A stretch of DNA of 8,246 nt from Polaromonas sp. Its GTDB lineage: Bacteria > Pseudomonadota > Gammaproteobacteria > Burkholderiales > Burkholderiaceae_C. Shown in pieces: positions 1-7,938 of the stretch (the first letter of the stretch is position 1; every line of letters starts with the position of its first letter). The stretch is from the NCBI GenBank assembly GCA_026786065.1, contig JAJAYS010000258.1, forward strand, positions 1 to 8,246, in the 5' to 3' direction. Made by a program: the position numbers and the translations under genes. A model generated the notes under the pieces. It saw only the letters and a list, made by a program, of their open reading frames with translations. It did not search any database and had not been told where the DNA came from.

Positions 1-1
1 C

Positions 2-148
2 AGTCCTGGCGAGCCGGGCGCGCCCAAAGCCGAAAACTTCGAGAAGGCGGAACACACCGCGAAGCCGACCGCCGAGCGCTCGGCCAAGCACAAGCCCGCT
101 GCCGAAAAGGCCACAACCAAACGCACGGCGGCGAAAAAGTCGCGCTGA
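2..148 (+). CDS. C-terminal end of an unidentified protein with a Lys/Ala-rich tail (5'-truncated)
   Basis: The second forward frame is open from the window edge to a TGA at 146-148 and gives 48 residues. They are rich in Lys, Ala, Glu and Thr and end in KRTAAKKSR. Third codon positions are mostly G or C, as in the two large genes, which favours this frame over another one that is open to about 163. Basic Lys/Ala tails of this kind occur in DNA-binding proteins, phasins and some RNA-modifying enzymes. They are low-complexity and do not identify a family, so I assign no function. The gene converges on the DUF349 gene. Its start and main domain lie left of the window. Confidence 0.6.
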   Translation, partial: SPGEPGAPKAENFEKAEHTAKPTAERSAKHKPAAEKATTKRTAAKKSR

Positions 149-157
149 AAACGCAGT

Positions 158-201
158 CTTGAAGCGGGGGGGTGGAGCCGCCTTTTGCTTCGAGCCGAAG
201 C
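158..201 (+). terminator. Weak candidate terminator of the left-hand gene
   Basis: Three overlapping hairpins start about 10 bases after the stop codon at 148. CTTGAAGC (158-165) can pair with GCTTCGAG (187-194) with one G-U pair. Inside it, GGTG (171-174) can pair with CGCC (179-182) around a GAGC loop, directly followed by TTTT (183-186). GCTTCG (187-192) can also pair with CGAAGC (196-201). The inner hairpin plus TTTT has the order of an intrinsic terminator, but its stem is only 4 bp with a wobble. The position fits; the strength is doubtful. Confidence 0.35.
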
Positions 202-343
202 GCAGCTTTGGTATGCAGGCACCCGCGTCGGCCGCGCAAGCGTTTGGGGACGGGCAGAACACCGATTTTGAAATCAGCCTTTCGCCGGGCGAGTGGAATG
301 CCTGCGGCCTAGGGCCCTGCCATCCGGAGCCGTAGTCTTTCGC

Positions 344-371
344 AAAAGGCACGAGCCCGATTTGTTGTGCC
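344..371 (-). terminator. Candidate terminator downstream of the DUF349 gene
   Basis: Read on the minus strand, GGCAC (371-367) can pair with GTGCC (352-348) across a 14-base loop, and TTTT (347-344) follows immediately. It lies about 110 bases beyond the DUF349 stop. The stem is only 5 bp and the T run is short, so this is a candidate; no better one was seen in the gap. Confidence 0.3.
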
Positions 372-479
372 TGCGCCGTGCTGCAACCGCTTGCGCCAAC
401 ACGGCCGGACGCTGGCGGCTTGCCCCCGAGGAGTCTGCGTCGCACCGGCGATTGATCGCCCTGCCCGCGCGAAGCCCGT

Positions 480-3362
480 TCAGCGCTTGAGCAAAGCCTT
501 CAGCACGTTCTGCACGCGGCGCGCCATCGCCGCGTCGAACTGTGATGCCAGCACCTTGGCGGTGTCTTCGCCCCAGGTTTCGGCCGGTGGAGCCGCCTTG
601 CGCTGGGTCAGCAATTGCAGTTGCAGCATGCGGCGTGCGCCGATGTGCTCGGCCGGCGTCGGAACGTTGGCGGCAATCTCAAGCCGCAGCAAGGCTTCGG
701 AGGCGTCTTTGCCGGACGGCTTGGCCAGCGCTTCGACCCAGCTGCTGCGCACCGCAGGCGGCACCTGCTTGTCGAAGTCCTGCACCGTGGGCACCTGCTC
801 GGGGTCGCGCTTTTCCCATGCCGTCAGCACATGCGTCAGCACTTCGCCGTGCGCCTGCACCTGGAGCTTTTGGAGCGCCTGGTTGGCTGCGTCGAAAGCC
901 TCGCGCTGGGCGCGGAAGGCGGCGTCACCCAGGCGCGGGCCGCGCTCTTCAAAGGCCGGCCGGTCGGCGCCGCGCTCCGGACGATCGCCACGCGGGCCGC
1001 GGTCCTCGCGCTCGGGCCGGTAAGGCTCGAACTTGTTGTCGGTGCTCTGGCGCGCACCACCCGGTTTGCTGCCCGGTTTGCTGCCGGGCTTGCCGTCCCT
1101 GCGGCCGTCGAACTGGCCGCCGCGCGCGCCCGGACCGGCCGAACCGGAATCTGGCCGCTTGGCACCCGGGCGGTCGTCGCCCCGGCGGGCGATGACGGGC
1201 TTGGGTGCGGGTTTGGGCGGCGCAGCGGGTTCGGCTGGCGCAGCGGCTTCAGCCGGCTCGGCTTCGGCGGGTTGGGCATCGAGGCCGGCCAAGGTGGGCT
1301 CGTCGGCCGACGCGGCGGGTGCCCCGTCGGCAGGCTCCGCCGCCGCAGTCGCAGTCGCTATTATTTCAGGAGCTGTCGGCGCAAGATTTGATTGGGTTTC
1401 CGGCTGGTTTGATGCTGAATCATCGGCCTTCTCAGTGCTTTCGGCTGGGGCGGTCGCTGGCGCGGCGGCTACTGCCGGCACCGGCACCTGGCCGCGCACG
1501 ATGGCTTCGAGCGCCTTGGCTGCGGCATGAATTTGCTGCGCATCGCCGCTGGCCGTGGCGGCCGCGACGGCTTTGGACGCCTCAACCACCATGCGGTCGA
1601 ATTCGCCCAGCGCCGTCGCTGCTTTTTCGCGCTCCAGCGTTTTGCGCTGGAAGGCGTCGTCAATCGGCTTGCGAAACGCGTCCCAGAGTTTTTGCTCCTG
1701 CTTGCGCTCGATCGGCACGCCTTGCGCCTCATGCTGCCAGCGCTGCTGCAGGGACTTAACGGCGTCGATGTACAGCACCGGTTCGGCGCCCAGCGTCTGG
1801 GCCTCGTCGATCATTGCCCGGCGGCGGGCCAGGCTGCCTTCGCGGGCGGCGGTCAGTGGGGCGTCGGCCTGGTCCATCGCGGCCTTCCACTGCGGCTGGA
1901 TTTCGGCAAAAGCTTTTTCGCCCAAGTGTCCGGCTTCGCGCCACTTATCGACAAAACCGTTGAGGCTGCGGATGTGCAGCTTCCAGTCGGTGTCGCTCTG
2001 GTGCGCGGCGGCCCAGGCCAGCACCTCGTCGATCAGCAAGCGCCGCTCGGCTTTCACCGCTTCGCTTTGCTCCTTGACGGTTTCCAGCCAGACCTCGACC
2101 ACCTTGTGCGCTTCGTTGCAGGCGTCGTCAAAGCGCTTCCACAGCGCGTGGTTGGCCGGGCCGCCCTGGTCGCTGGTTTTCCACTGTTCGCGCAAATGCC
2201 GCAGCGCGTCTTGCTGCTTGCGCCCGCCCAGCGGCTTGGCGGCCAGCGCGTCGGCCTTGGCCAGCAACTCTTCGCGGATCTGGTCGGCACGCCAGCGCTG
2301 CCAGCCTTCAAGTTCGCCAGCGGCGGTCAGCGCGGCGTGGGCAGCGGCCTCTAACGCGCTGTCGATGTTGCGGATGTTTTCTTTCAGCGTCTGGCGCAGC
2401 TCGGCGGCGACCCTGGGCGTGGCCTTGCCGTGGCCTTCGGTGACTTCGTGCTCAAGGCGGGCCAGCGCGACCTGCACGGCTGCGGCTGATTTCTCGCGCA
2501 TTTCCTTCAGCACTGCCGGGTCGATTTTGGCTTTGGCGGGCCGCACCGACTCGTTTGCCGGGGCAGCGACACCGCGCAACGCGCGCAGCTCGTCGGCCCA
2601 CACCGGCACTGCCGGCAGCGGCGCGGCCGGGTCTTCGGCAGCCTTCAGCGTGATCGCAATGGCCGCCCCAAACGCATCCCACACAGCCAGCAACTGTCCG
2701 CGCGACGCGTCGAGCAGGGGCGGGAATTTGGCATCGACGCTGGCCCAGTTGGCGTCGCTGGCGATGTCGCCGGCTTGCGCCTGCCAGTGGGCCACGTCGA
2801 CGCGCAGCGCTTCGAGTGCGGTCTCGGCATCGCGCCACGGCTTGATCGACAACACCTCGATGCGCTGGGCGATCAGCACGGCGGCTTCGCGCTGCACCTG
2901 GGTGCGGTGCTGCAGGTCTTCAATGGTTTTGACGCGCTCGGCGAGTTGCACCTTGAGCCCGGCCAGCGGCTCCTTCGACAGCGGCGCGCCCGCCTTGGCG
3001 GCGTCGCGCTGCCAGGCCAGCGCATCGGCCAGATTGAGCTTGCCGGCCGCCAGCAGCGCATGGGCTTTTTCAGCCCATTCGGCGGCTACCGCCTCCTGGC
3101 CCTTGCTGCGTTTGACCTCGTCGAGCTTTTCTTTGAGCGGCTTGGCCGCGCCCTTGTCGCGGTTGGCCAGCTCTTTATAGACCTCGGCCATCTTGTCGGC
3201 CGATGGCGAAGTCGCCAGCCACTGGCGGATGCGCGCCGCACGTTCGCCCGAGGTCGGCGCCGAAAACGCCCCGCCGGTCAGGCCGTCCAGCGGGTGCGCT
3301 TGCACCTCTTTGGCGGCAGGAGTTTTAACGGCGGGGGTGTCGGGTTTGGAAGATTTGAACAT
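480..3362 (-). CDS. DUF349 domain-containing protein, 960 aa
   Basis: The protein has no signal peptide or membrane segment and is mostly predicted helical, so it is probably cytoplasmic. Residues 30-370 are Ala/Glu/Lys-rich helices. Three repeats of DUF349 type follow at about 386-420, 464-503 and 533-574, each with a pair of Trp residues 14-18 apart (W394/W408, W474/W492, W542/W560). Residues 630-720 are a disordered Ala/Pro/Glu linker. Residues 726-810 are rich in Arg, Gly, Asp and Pro. Residues 811-960 form a helical C-terminal domain. I know of no established biochemical role for DUF349. The Arg/Gly stretch suggests nucleic-acid contact or condensation, which is inference. I chose the ATG at 3362 (protein begins MFKSSKP) because this N-terminus matches my recollection of betaproteobacterial relatives. 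The frame extends 18 codons further to a TTG at 3416, and neither start has a clear Shine-Dalgarno sequence. The family call is firm; the function is unknown. Confidence 0.93.
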   Translation of the reverse strand: MFKSSKPDTPAVKTPAAKEVQAHPLDGLTGGAFSAPTSGERAARIRQWLATSPSADKMAEVYKELANRDKGAAKPLKEKLDEVKRSKGQEAVAAEWAEKAHALLAAGKLNLADALAWQRDAAKAGAPLSKEPLAGLKVQLAERVKTIEDLQHRTQVQREAAVLIAQRIEVLSIKPWRDAETALEALRVDVAHWQAQAGDIASDANWASVDAKFPPLLDASRGQLLAVWDAFGAAIAITLKAAEDPAAPLPAVPVWADELRALRGVAAPANESVRPAKAKIDPAVLKEMREKSAAAVQVALARLEHEVTEGHGKATPRVAAELRQTLKENIRNIDSALEAAAHAALTAAGELEGWQRWRADQIREELLAKADALAAKPLGGRKQQDALRHLREQWKTSDQGGPANHALWKRFDDACNEAHKVVEVWLETVKEQSEAVKAERRLLIDEVLAWAAAHQSDTDWKLHIRSLNGFVDKWREAGHLGEKAFAEIQPQWKAAMDQADAPLTAAREGSLARRRAMIDEAQTLGAEPVLYIDAVKSLQQRWQHEAQGVPIERKQEQKLWDAFRKPIDDAFQRKTLEREKAATALGEFDRMVVEASKAVAAATASGDAQQIHAAAKALEAIVRGQVPVPAVAAAPATAPAESTEKADDSASNQPETQSNLAPTAPEIIATATAAAEPADGAPAASADEPTLAGLDAQPAEAEPAEAAAPAEPAAPPKPAPKPVIARRGDDRPGAKRPDSGSAGPGARGGQFDGRRDGKPGSKPGSKPGGARQSTDNKFEPYRPEREDRGPRGDRPERGADRPAFEERGPRLGDAAFRAQREAFDAANQALQKLQVQAHGEVLTHVLTAWEKRDPEQVPTVQDFDKQVPPAVRSSWVEALAKPSGKDASEALLRLEIAANVPTPAEHIGARRMLQLQLLTQRKAAPPAETWGEDTAKVLASQFDAAMARRVQNVLKALLKR
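1061..1095. repeat. 12-bp tandem repeat in the DUF349 gene
   Basis: CCGGTTTGCTGC occurs twice in perfect tandem (1061-1072 and 1073-1084), followed by a degenerate third copy to about 1095. On the coding strand it gives the repeated residues SKPGSKPG in the disordered basic segment (around residues 757-768). Its length is a multiple of three, so copy-number change would keep the frame. Confidence 0.7.
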
Positions 3363-3459
3363 GGCAAAAGCGGAGCAGGAAAGTCGGAAGGAAGCCGGAA
3401 ACACAAAGAGCCGCAAGCAGGGCGCCCATCCAGCCGGATCGGCGTCAGAAAAGCTGCGG

Positions 3460-3525
3460 AAAAAAAGGGGGAACCGGGCGGCGGCGTTGAACTGCGGAGT
3501 CGCAGGGCCGGCGGCCGTTCAACCC
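3460..3525 (-). terminator. Three-way-junction inverted repeat plus T7 tract, candidate terminator of the DUF748 gene
   Basis: GTTGAAC (3486-3492) and GTTCAAC (3517-3523) form a perfect 7-bp stem. The 24 bases between them fold into two perfect 4-bp hairpins: TGCG/CGCA (3493-3504) and GGCC/GGCC (3506-3516), with one unpaired base between. On the minus strand it begins about 48 bases after the DUF748 stop, and a run of seven T lies 19 bases beyond it (3466-3460). An alternative fold pairs GAAC/GTTC (3471-3474 with 3517-3520) and GGG/CCC (3467-3469 with 3523-3525), bringing the stem up to the T run as in an intrinsic terminator. The inverted repeat is seen directly; termination is inferred. Confidence 0.45.
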
Positions 3526-3570
3526 AGGACGCACACAGCCCATAAATTGCAGCGCGTATTTTCGCCTGTT

Positions 3571-6500
3571 TTAGCGTGGCGCAAGATTCAGCTCGGCATG
3601 CGGCTTCCAGGGGCCTGTGCTGGTCTGCGTTTTGGCCGCGCCCAGCACCAGCCGCTCGGCAGGCAGACCCGCAGCAGCCAGATAGTCTTTGACTGCGGCG
3701 CCGCGCTGCGCGGCAAGCTCGCGCGCTGCGGTTTCATCGACCTGAATGGAAGCCAACAGCAGCCCTTCCATCTCGGCCGGCGGCAGATCTTTGTTCAGGC
3801 CGATGAAGTTGCGCGGCCGCTCCGGCAGCTCGGCGCGGGTGTATGCCGCCTTCAGCAAAGCCGGATATTCGGCAGCGCTGAGGGTGATGGGCGCCGCATC
3901 CGGGCCGCTGGCTGGCGTGCCGCTGGCGCGGCGCTTTTCTGCCCGCAGCAGCGCGTCGAGCCGCTCGCGCTTGAGCGCGTCGCGTTCGGCCTGCAGATTG
4001 GCGGCGCCGACCACAGTGAGCTTCAGCGCGGGCCGCTCGGCAAGTGCCTTGGCGATTTGATCGAGCCCGGCTTTGGCGTCGGCGTCGAGCTGCGCGCTGC
4101 CGGCGGCGAACTGCACGTTGCCTGCTCCGTCCGGGCCAGCGCTGCTCGCCACATCGCCATCGACGGCCTCCCCGCTGGCAGCGCCACCGCCGGCAGCGGC
4201 AACGGCAACGCTACCGCCACCCCGAACCGCCCGGCTGAGCAGGCTGAACGGCGCGGTCAGTGCCCGGGTGACCAGGTTGACCAGTGCCTTGACGATCAGC
4301 GGCCCGATACTGAACTGCGGATCGTTCAGCGAGCCGCGTATCGGCAGATCGAGGTTGATGGTGCCATTGCGGTCGGCCAGCAGCGCCACCGCCAGCTTGA
4401 CCGGCAGGCTGGCCGGCGCGCCTTCGACCTTCTCGCCAAAACTGAGCTGGTTCAGCACCAGCCGGTTGCTGGCGGTTAGCTGCCCGGCCGGCGTGATGAC
4501 GTAGTTGACGTCCATGCTGAGCTTGCCGCGGGTGATGCCGTAGCCGGCGTACTTGATGGCATACGGCGACAGCGGTGGCAGCTCAAGGTCGCGCACCTTG
4601 CCGACGATGTCGAGCGCCAGCGGATCGGCCAGCGGATTGAGCTTGCCGACAATTTCGAGCGAGGCCGACTGCTCGGCCCGGCCGCGCAGTTCAAGATCGG
4701 CCATCGGCGAGGCCGCGCCCGCTGCCGCTGCCGCACCCGGCGGCACCGATGAGAACGCGCTGAGCCGACCGTTTAGCTCGGTAAGGTTGGCCGAATAATT
4801 CGGCTTGATGAAGCGGTCAGAAAACGCCACCCGGCCGCTGGTCAGATCGATAGGGCCGAAGTTGACGATGGCCGCCGGTCCGGCATCGGCACGCCGCCCC
4901 GGCGCGGCGTCGGCGCCCGCAGCGGCTGCGGTGGCTGCGGTGGCCGCCGGTCCGCCATTTGGCGCATTTCTCAAGCCTTTCTGGCCTGCCGCCCGTTTTT
5001 TACCTGCGTCGGCAGCTCCTGATTTCGTAGCGTCTGCAGTCTCGCCGGGCGCGGCTGTGCCTGCCGTGCCCGTTCCCGCAGCCCCCGCCAGACCCGGTTT
5101 GCGCAGCAGATCCTGCAAATTGATGCGGCCTTCGGGCATGACGATGATGCGCGCAAAAAAATCGGATAGCGCGGTTTGCCGAACGTCCAGGCGGGTGGCG
5201 CGGCCGGGCTCCAGCGACAAGGCCAGGCCGGCGAGCTTCAGCGACTTCCAGGCCAGCAACTCTTCGGCTGGCGCCAGCGGGTTGGCGCGGAACTGCTCGA
5301 CAGTGACATCGCCTTTCAGGCTTACCGAATCACCCGCCGGCGCCTGCCGGTAGGCGAGCTGGCCGGTGAAGCCGGTGTCGGCACGCAGCACATCGACATT
5401 CAGCAACTCGCCGAAATACGGCTCGAAGGCCTGCAGCGGCAGACTGCGTGCGGACAACTGGCCCTGCGCCTGAACCGGTGCCAGCCCGACGTTGCCCTTG
5501 AATTCAACCGACCCCGCAGCGGTCTTGCCCGCCGTCAGGCGCAGCGAGGCGCTCAGGGGCATCTGCTGCGGGCCGGACGCCGCGCCGGGGCCTGGCTGTG
5601 CGCCCGCGTCGCCGGATGGAGCGGCCTGCGCCGCGCTGGCCCCGCCCAGCTCAAGCCCTCCGAGCCGGGCGTCCAGCGCAGCGATGTCGAAGGCCACCGC
5701 CGGGGAGACGGCGCGGTCGGCGAACGCCAGCGCGCCGGCTTCGATCACCAGTTCGCCTATGGCCACAGCCCACGGGGTGGCTTCCTTCGGCGGGGCGGGC
5801 GCAGCGTCCGGCTGGCCGGCTTGCGGGGCTGCATCGCCGCTGGTCAGCCAGCGCTCGAACATCCAGCGCCGGTCGGCGCCGCGCTCCACGCGCAGTTCGG
5901 GCTGCACCAGTTGCAGCGCACCGAGTTTGACGGCGCGGGCTGACAGATCAAGCTGGAGCGCGCTCACGTCAACGCGGCGCACCGACATCAGCGAAGCCTG
6001 CTGCTGCGCCAGCTCGACGGCGGCCAGCGTCAGCCGGGGCGCGGCCAGGCTCAGCACCTGGGCCTTGCCGGGCCGGGCGGCCTGCCATTTAAGTTCAAGC
6101 TCCGCGTCCAGCCTGCCGCTGACGCTGGGCTGCAAAAACGCGCTGAGGTAGGGGGCGGCCACCGTCAACGGCCAGCCGGCCAGCGTGGCCTCGACCTGCG
6201 CGGCCTGATCGGTCGCCGAACCGGAAAACTCAAGCCGGGCGGGTCCGGACGCTTGCAGCGCTGACGTTGCTTGCGCTGCTTGGGTCTGCGGCTGCACCTC
6301 GCTGGCCTGGCGGGCCGCGTCCGGCGACGGCGCAGCAGAGTTGGTTTGGGCCTGAGCCAGAGTGCTTGCTTTTGAACTCGGCTTCGACCCGGCCACCGAG
6401 CGGCTTGCAGCCGGTTTTTGCGGTGGGGTGCCGCGCGCCGCCGACGCCGGCACCGCGCTGGTCTGGGCCGCTGCAGTCCGCGCCGCTGCCGGGGCCTCGA

Positions 6501-7938
6501 GCTGGGCCGAGCCCTTGAACTTGACCGGCGCGCTGGCCGCAAAAGGCCATTGGATGTCGGCGGCCACTATGGACAGCCCAGATAGCGCGATGCTGGCGGC
6601 CGAGGCCAGCGACTCGTCACGCCAGCGCAGTGTGCCGCCCTGCACCGCCGCACGCGCCAGGCCCACCGTCCAGCCGCCGGCCAAACCGGACGCCCCAGCG
6701 TTTGCGCCCGGCCCGGAGGCCGCAGCAGCGGGTGCCGATGCGGCAGCGACTCTTGCCGCAGGCGGGCGGGCGCTGACGGCAGGTGGCATCAGGTTGAGCT
6801 GACCGTCCCTGCCCCTGCGCACAGTGAGCACGGGCCCAACCAATTCCAGCCCGGAGAGCTGCACGCTGCGCTGCAGGGGGCGGACGTCGGCCAGCGTCAC
6901 GGCAAGCCGGTCGAAGGCCAGCAGGTCGCCACCGCCCATACCCTGCAGCGACTGGATCTGCCCTTTCTCTACGGTAACGCGGCCCGACAGCCTTACCACC
7001 GACTTCGGCGTCTGCTCAAAGCCGATCGTCAACTCGGCGTTCAGCACCCCGCCGCGCATCCGAAACGGCAGGCTGTCGGGCAGGTAGGGCAGCCAAGGTT
7101 GCAGATCGAAAGCATCGATCTTCAAACTGGCGTCGGTCTTGCGGGTTTCGGCAAACGGCGTGCCGACGGCGGCGCTATCAAAGCGGCTGCCGTCCAGCGT
7201 AAAAGCCAGGCGCGGCGCGGTCTTGACCTCGCGCTGGGACGCCAGGCTGCTCAGAAACGGCACCGCCAGCGTCAGGTCGGAGAGCGTATGCCGGCTGGTC
7301 TCGGTGCTGCGGCCCCCAAGCTTCACCGCCGCGTCGGTGAACGCCAAGCTGCCGCCGCTGACAGTCAGGTTGTAGAGCGCAAACTTCGGCGGCTCGCTGG
7401 CGGGCGCATCGGCTGGCGGCTTGAGGCGTGCCAGCACGTCGTCGATGTCAAGCCGGCCGTCCGCATCGCGCGTCAACCGCAAACTGGGCTCTTCGACGGT
7501 GACAGCGTCGGCGACCGGCGCCAGACGCAGCAGCGACTCCAGTTCTGCATTGACGTAAATGCGGCGAATCGTCAGTTGCGGCTCGGCCGGCGTTTTCGGA
7601 GCGCCTGCGGCACTGCCGGCAGCCGACGGCTTGGCCTCCCCGGCTGGCGCGCTGGAGCCGGCAACGGCCAGATTCTCTATCGTCAACTCCAGAGACCACG
7701 GCTTGAAATGAACGGCGCCTATCGTGACCGGGCGCCCTAGCTTGTCGCTGCCAACTTTCTGCAATTGCCACTTGACCAGCGGCGGCACACCAGCAAAGGC
7801 CAGCAGCCCGAGCAGCAACAGCGAGCCAAGCACCCAAACTGGCAGCCGCAGCCACAAGAACGCACGCCAGGCCGATCGCAGCGCGGCGAGTTTGGGGCCG
7901 GCAGCCTCTGGCGTGTGGGTGATCCGGGGAGTGGGCAT
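3571..7938 (-). CDS. DUF748 domain-containing (AsmA-like) envelope protein, 1455 aa
   Basis: Residues 27-50 are one hydrophobic segment after a short basic N-terminus, predicting an inner-membrane anchor with the remainder in the periplasm. Directly after comes the family-type opening (KLGRPVTIGAVHFKPWSLEL, residues 66-85). The body is a long beta-repeat region of AsmA/DUF748 type. The most typical block is residues 1034-1240, with AFSDRFIKPNYSANL, the YAGYGITRGKLS stretch, LVLNQLSFGEKV and DRNGTINLDLPIRGSLNDPQF. Ala-rich linkers lie at about 95-120, 389-418, 483-566, 700-720, 770-790 and 950-1022. The C-terminus (1277-1432) resembles an OmpA-like fold split by an insertion. AsmA-like proteins are thought to bridge the envelope and move or sort lipids; for this protein that role is inference. 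The ATG at 7938 is the only plausible start: three codons further upstream the frame meets TAA at 7953-7951. No strong ribosome binding site is visible. Confidence 0.93.
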   Translation of the reverse strand: MPTPRITHTPEAAGPKLAALRSAWRAFLWLRLPVWVLGSLLLLGLLAFAGVPPLVKWQLQKVGSDKLGRPVTIGAVHFKPWSLELTIENLAVAGSSAPAGEAKPSAAGSAAGAPKTPAEPQLTIRRIYVNAELESLLRLAPVADAVTVEEPSLRLTRDADGRLDIDDVLARLKPPADAPASEPPKFALYNLTVSGGSLAFTDAAVKLGGRSTETSRHTLSDLTLAVPFLSSLASQREVKTAPRLAFTLDGSRFDSAAVGTPFAETRKTDASLKIDAFDLQPWLPYLPDSLPFRMRGGVLNAELTIGFEQTPKSVVRLSGRVTVEKGQIQSLQGMGGGDLLAFDRLAVTLADVRPLQRSVQLSGLELVGPVLTVRRGRDGQLNLMPPAVSARPPAARVAAASAPAAAASGPGANAGASGLAGGWTVGLARAAVQGGTLRWRDESLASAASIALSGLSIVAADIQWPFAASAPVKFKGSAQLEAPAAARTAAAQTSAVPASAARGTPPQKPAASRSVAGSKPSSKASTLAQAQTNSAAPSPDAARQASEVQPQTQAAQATSALQASGPARLEFSGSATDQAAQVEATLAGWPLTVAAPYLSAFLQPSVSGRLDAELELKWQAARPGKAQVLSLAAPRLTLAAVELAQQQASLMSVRRVDVSALQLDLSARAVKLGALQLVQPELRVERGADRRWMFERWLTSGDAAPQAGQPDAAPAPPKEATPWAVAIGELVIEAGALAFADRAVSPAVAFDIAALDARLGGLELGGASAAQAAPSGDAGAQPGPGAASGPQQMPLSASLRLTAGKTAAGSVEFKGNVGLAPVQAQGQLSARSLPLQAFEPYFGELLNVDVLRADTGFTGQLAYRQAPAGDSVSLKGDVTVEQFRANPLAPAEELLAWKSLKLAGLALSLEPGRATRLDVRQTALSDFFARIIVMPEGRINLQDLLRKPGLAGAAGTGTAGTAAPGETADATKSGAADAGKKRAAGQKGLRNAPNGGPAATAATAAAAGADAAPGRRADAGPAAIVNFGPIDLTSGRVAFSDRFIKPNYSANLTELNGRLSAFSSVPPGAAAAAGAASPMADLELRGRAEQSASLEIVGKLNPLADPLALDIVGKVRDLELPPLSPYAIKYAGYGITRGKLSMDVNYVITPAGQLTASNRLVLNQLSFGEKVEGAPASLPVKLAVALLADRNGTINLDLPIRGSLNDPQFSIGPLIVKALVNLVTRALTAPFSLLSRAVRGGGSVAVAAAGGGAASGEAVDGDVASSAGPDGAGNVQFAAGSAQLDADAKAGLDQIAKALAERPALKLTVVGAANLQAERDALKRERLDALLRAEKRRASGTPASGPDAAPITLSAAEYPALLKAAYTRAELPERPRNFIGLNKDLPPAEMEGLLLASIQVDETAARELAAQRGAAVKDYLAAAGLPAERLVLGAAKTQTSTGPWKPHAELNLAPR
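4924..4950. repeat. 9-bp tandem repeat in an Ala-rich linker of the DUF748 gene
   Basis: GGCTGCGGT occurs twice in tandem (4924-4932 and 4933-4941), with a degenerate third copy to 4950. It encodes Ala/Thr residues around positions 997-1005 of the protein, inside the longest C-terminal linker. The unit is in frame, so slippage would alter linker length without breaking the gene. Confidence 0.55.

Larger units (their letters stand above)
149..479. other. Convergent intergenic region without a recognisable gene
   Basis: This 331-base gap separates the stops of two convergent genes. The only forward ORF starting in it that is not mainly antisense to the DUF349 gene is 65 codons from position 293; it is rich in Arg and Ala, has no visible ribosome binding site, and looks like chance openness in GC-rich DNA. 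I see no tRNA cloverleaf, promoter or insertion-sequence end. The region holds terminator-like hairpins near each gene end and a short inverted repeat at 447-460 (GGCGAT and ATCGCC around TG). Confidence 0.6.

Noticed and set aside
307..317. GGCC-TAG-GGCC inverted repeat in the left gap
   Set aside because: Four-base self-complementary arms are expected by chance in GC-rich DNA, and no T run or binding motif is nearby.
367..1391. Overlapping forward ORFs of 218, 217 and 258 codons near the DUF349 3' end
   Set aside because: Several frames are open together because stop codons are rare in this GC-rich stretch. All are antisense to the RG-rich and C-terminal coding part of the DUF349 gene.
1555..3180. 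541-codon forward ORF opposite the DUF349 gene
   Set aside because: It is fully antisense to a well-supported gene. Its Ser/Ala/Arg/Cys-rich product is what the opposite strand of GC-rich coding DNA gives, and no domain is recognisable.
3193..4479. 428-codon forward ORF across the gap and the 3' part of the DUF748 gene
   Set aside because: It overlaps two real genes and the spacer in antisense, has no ribosome binding site and no family features; it is a composition artefact.
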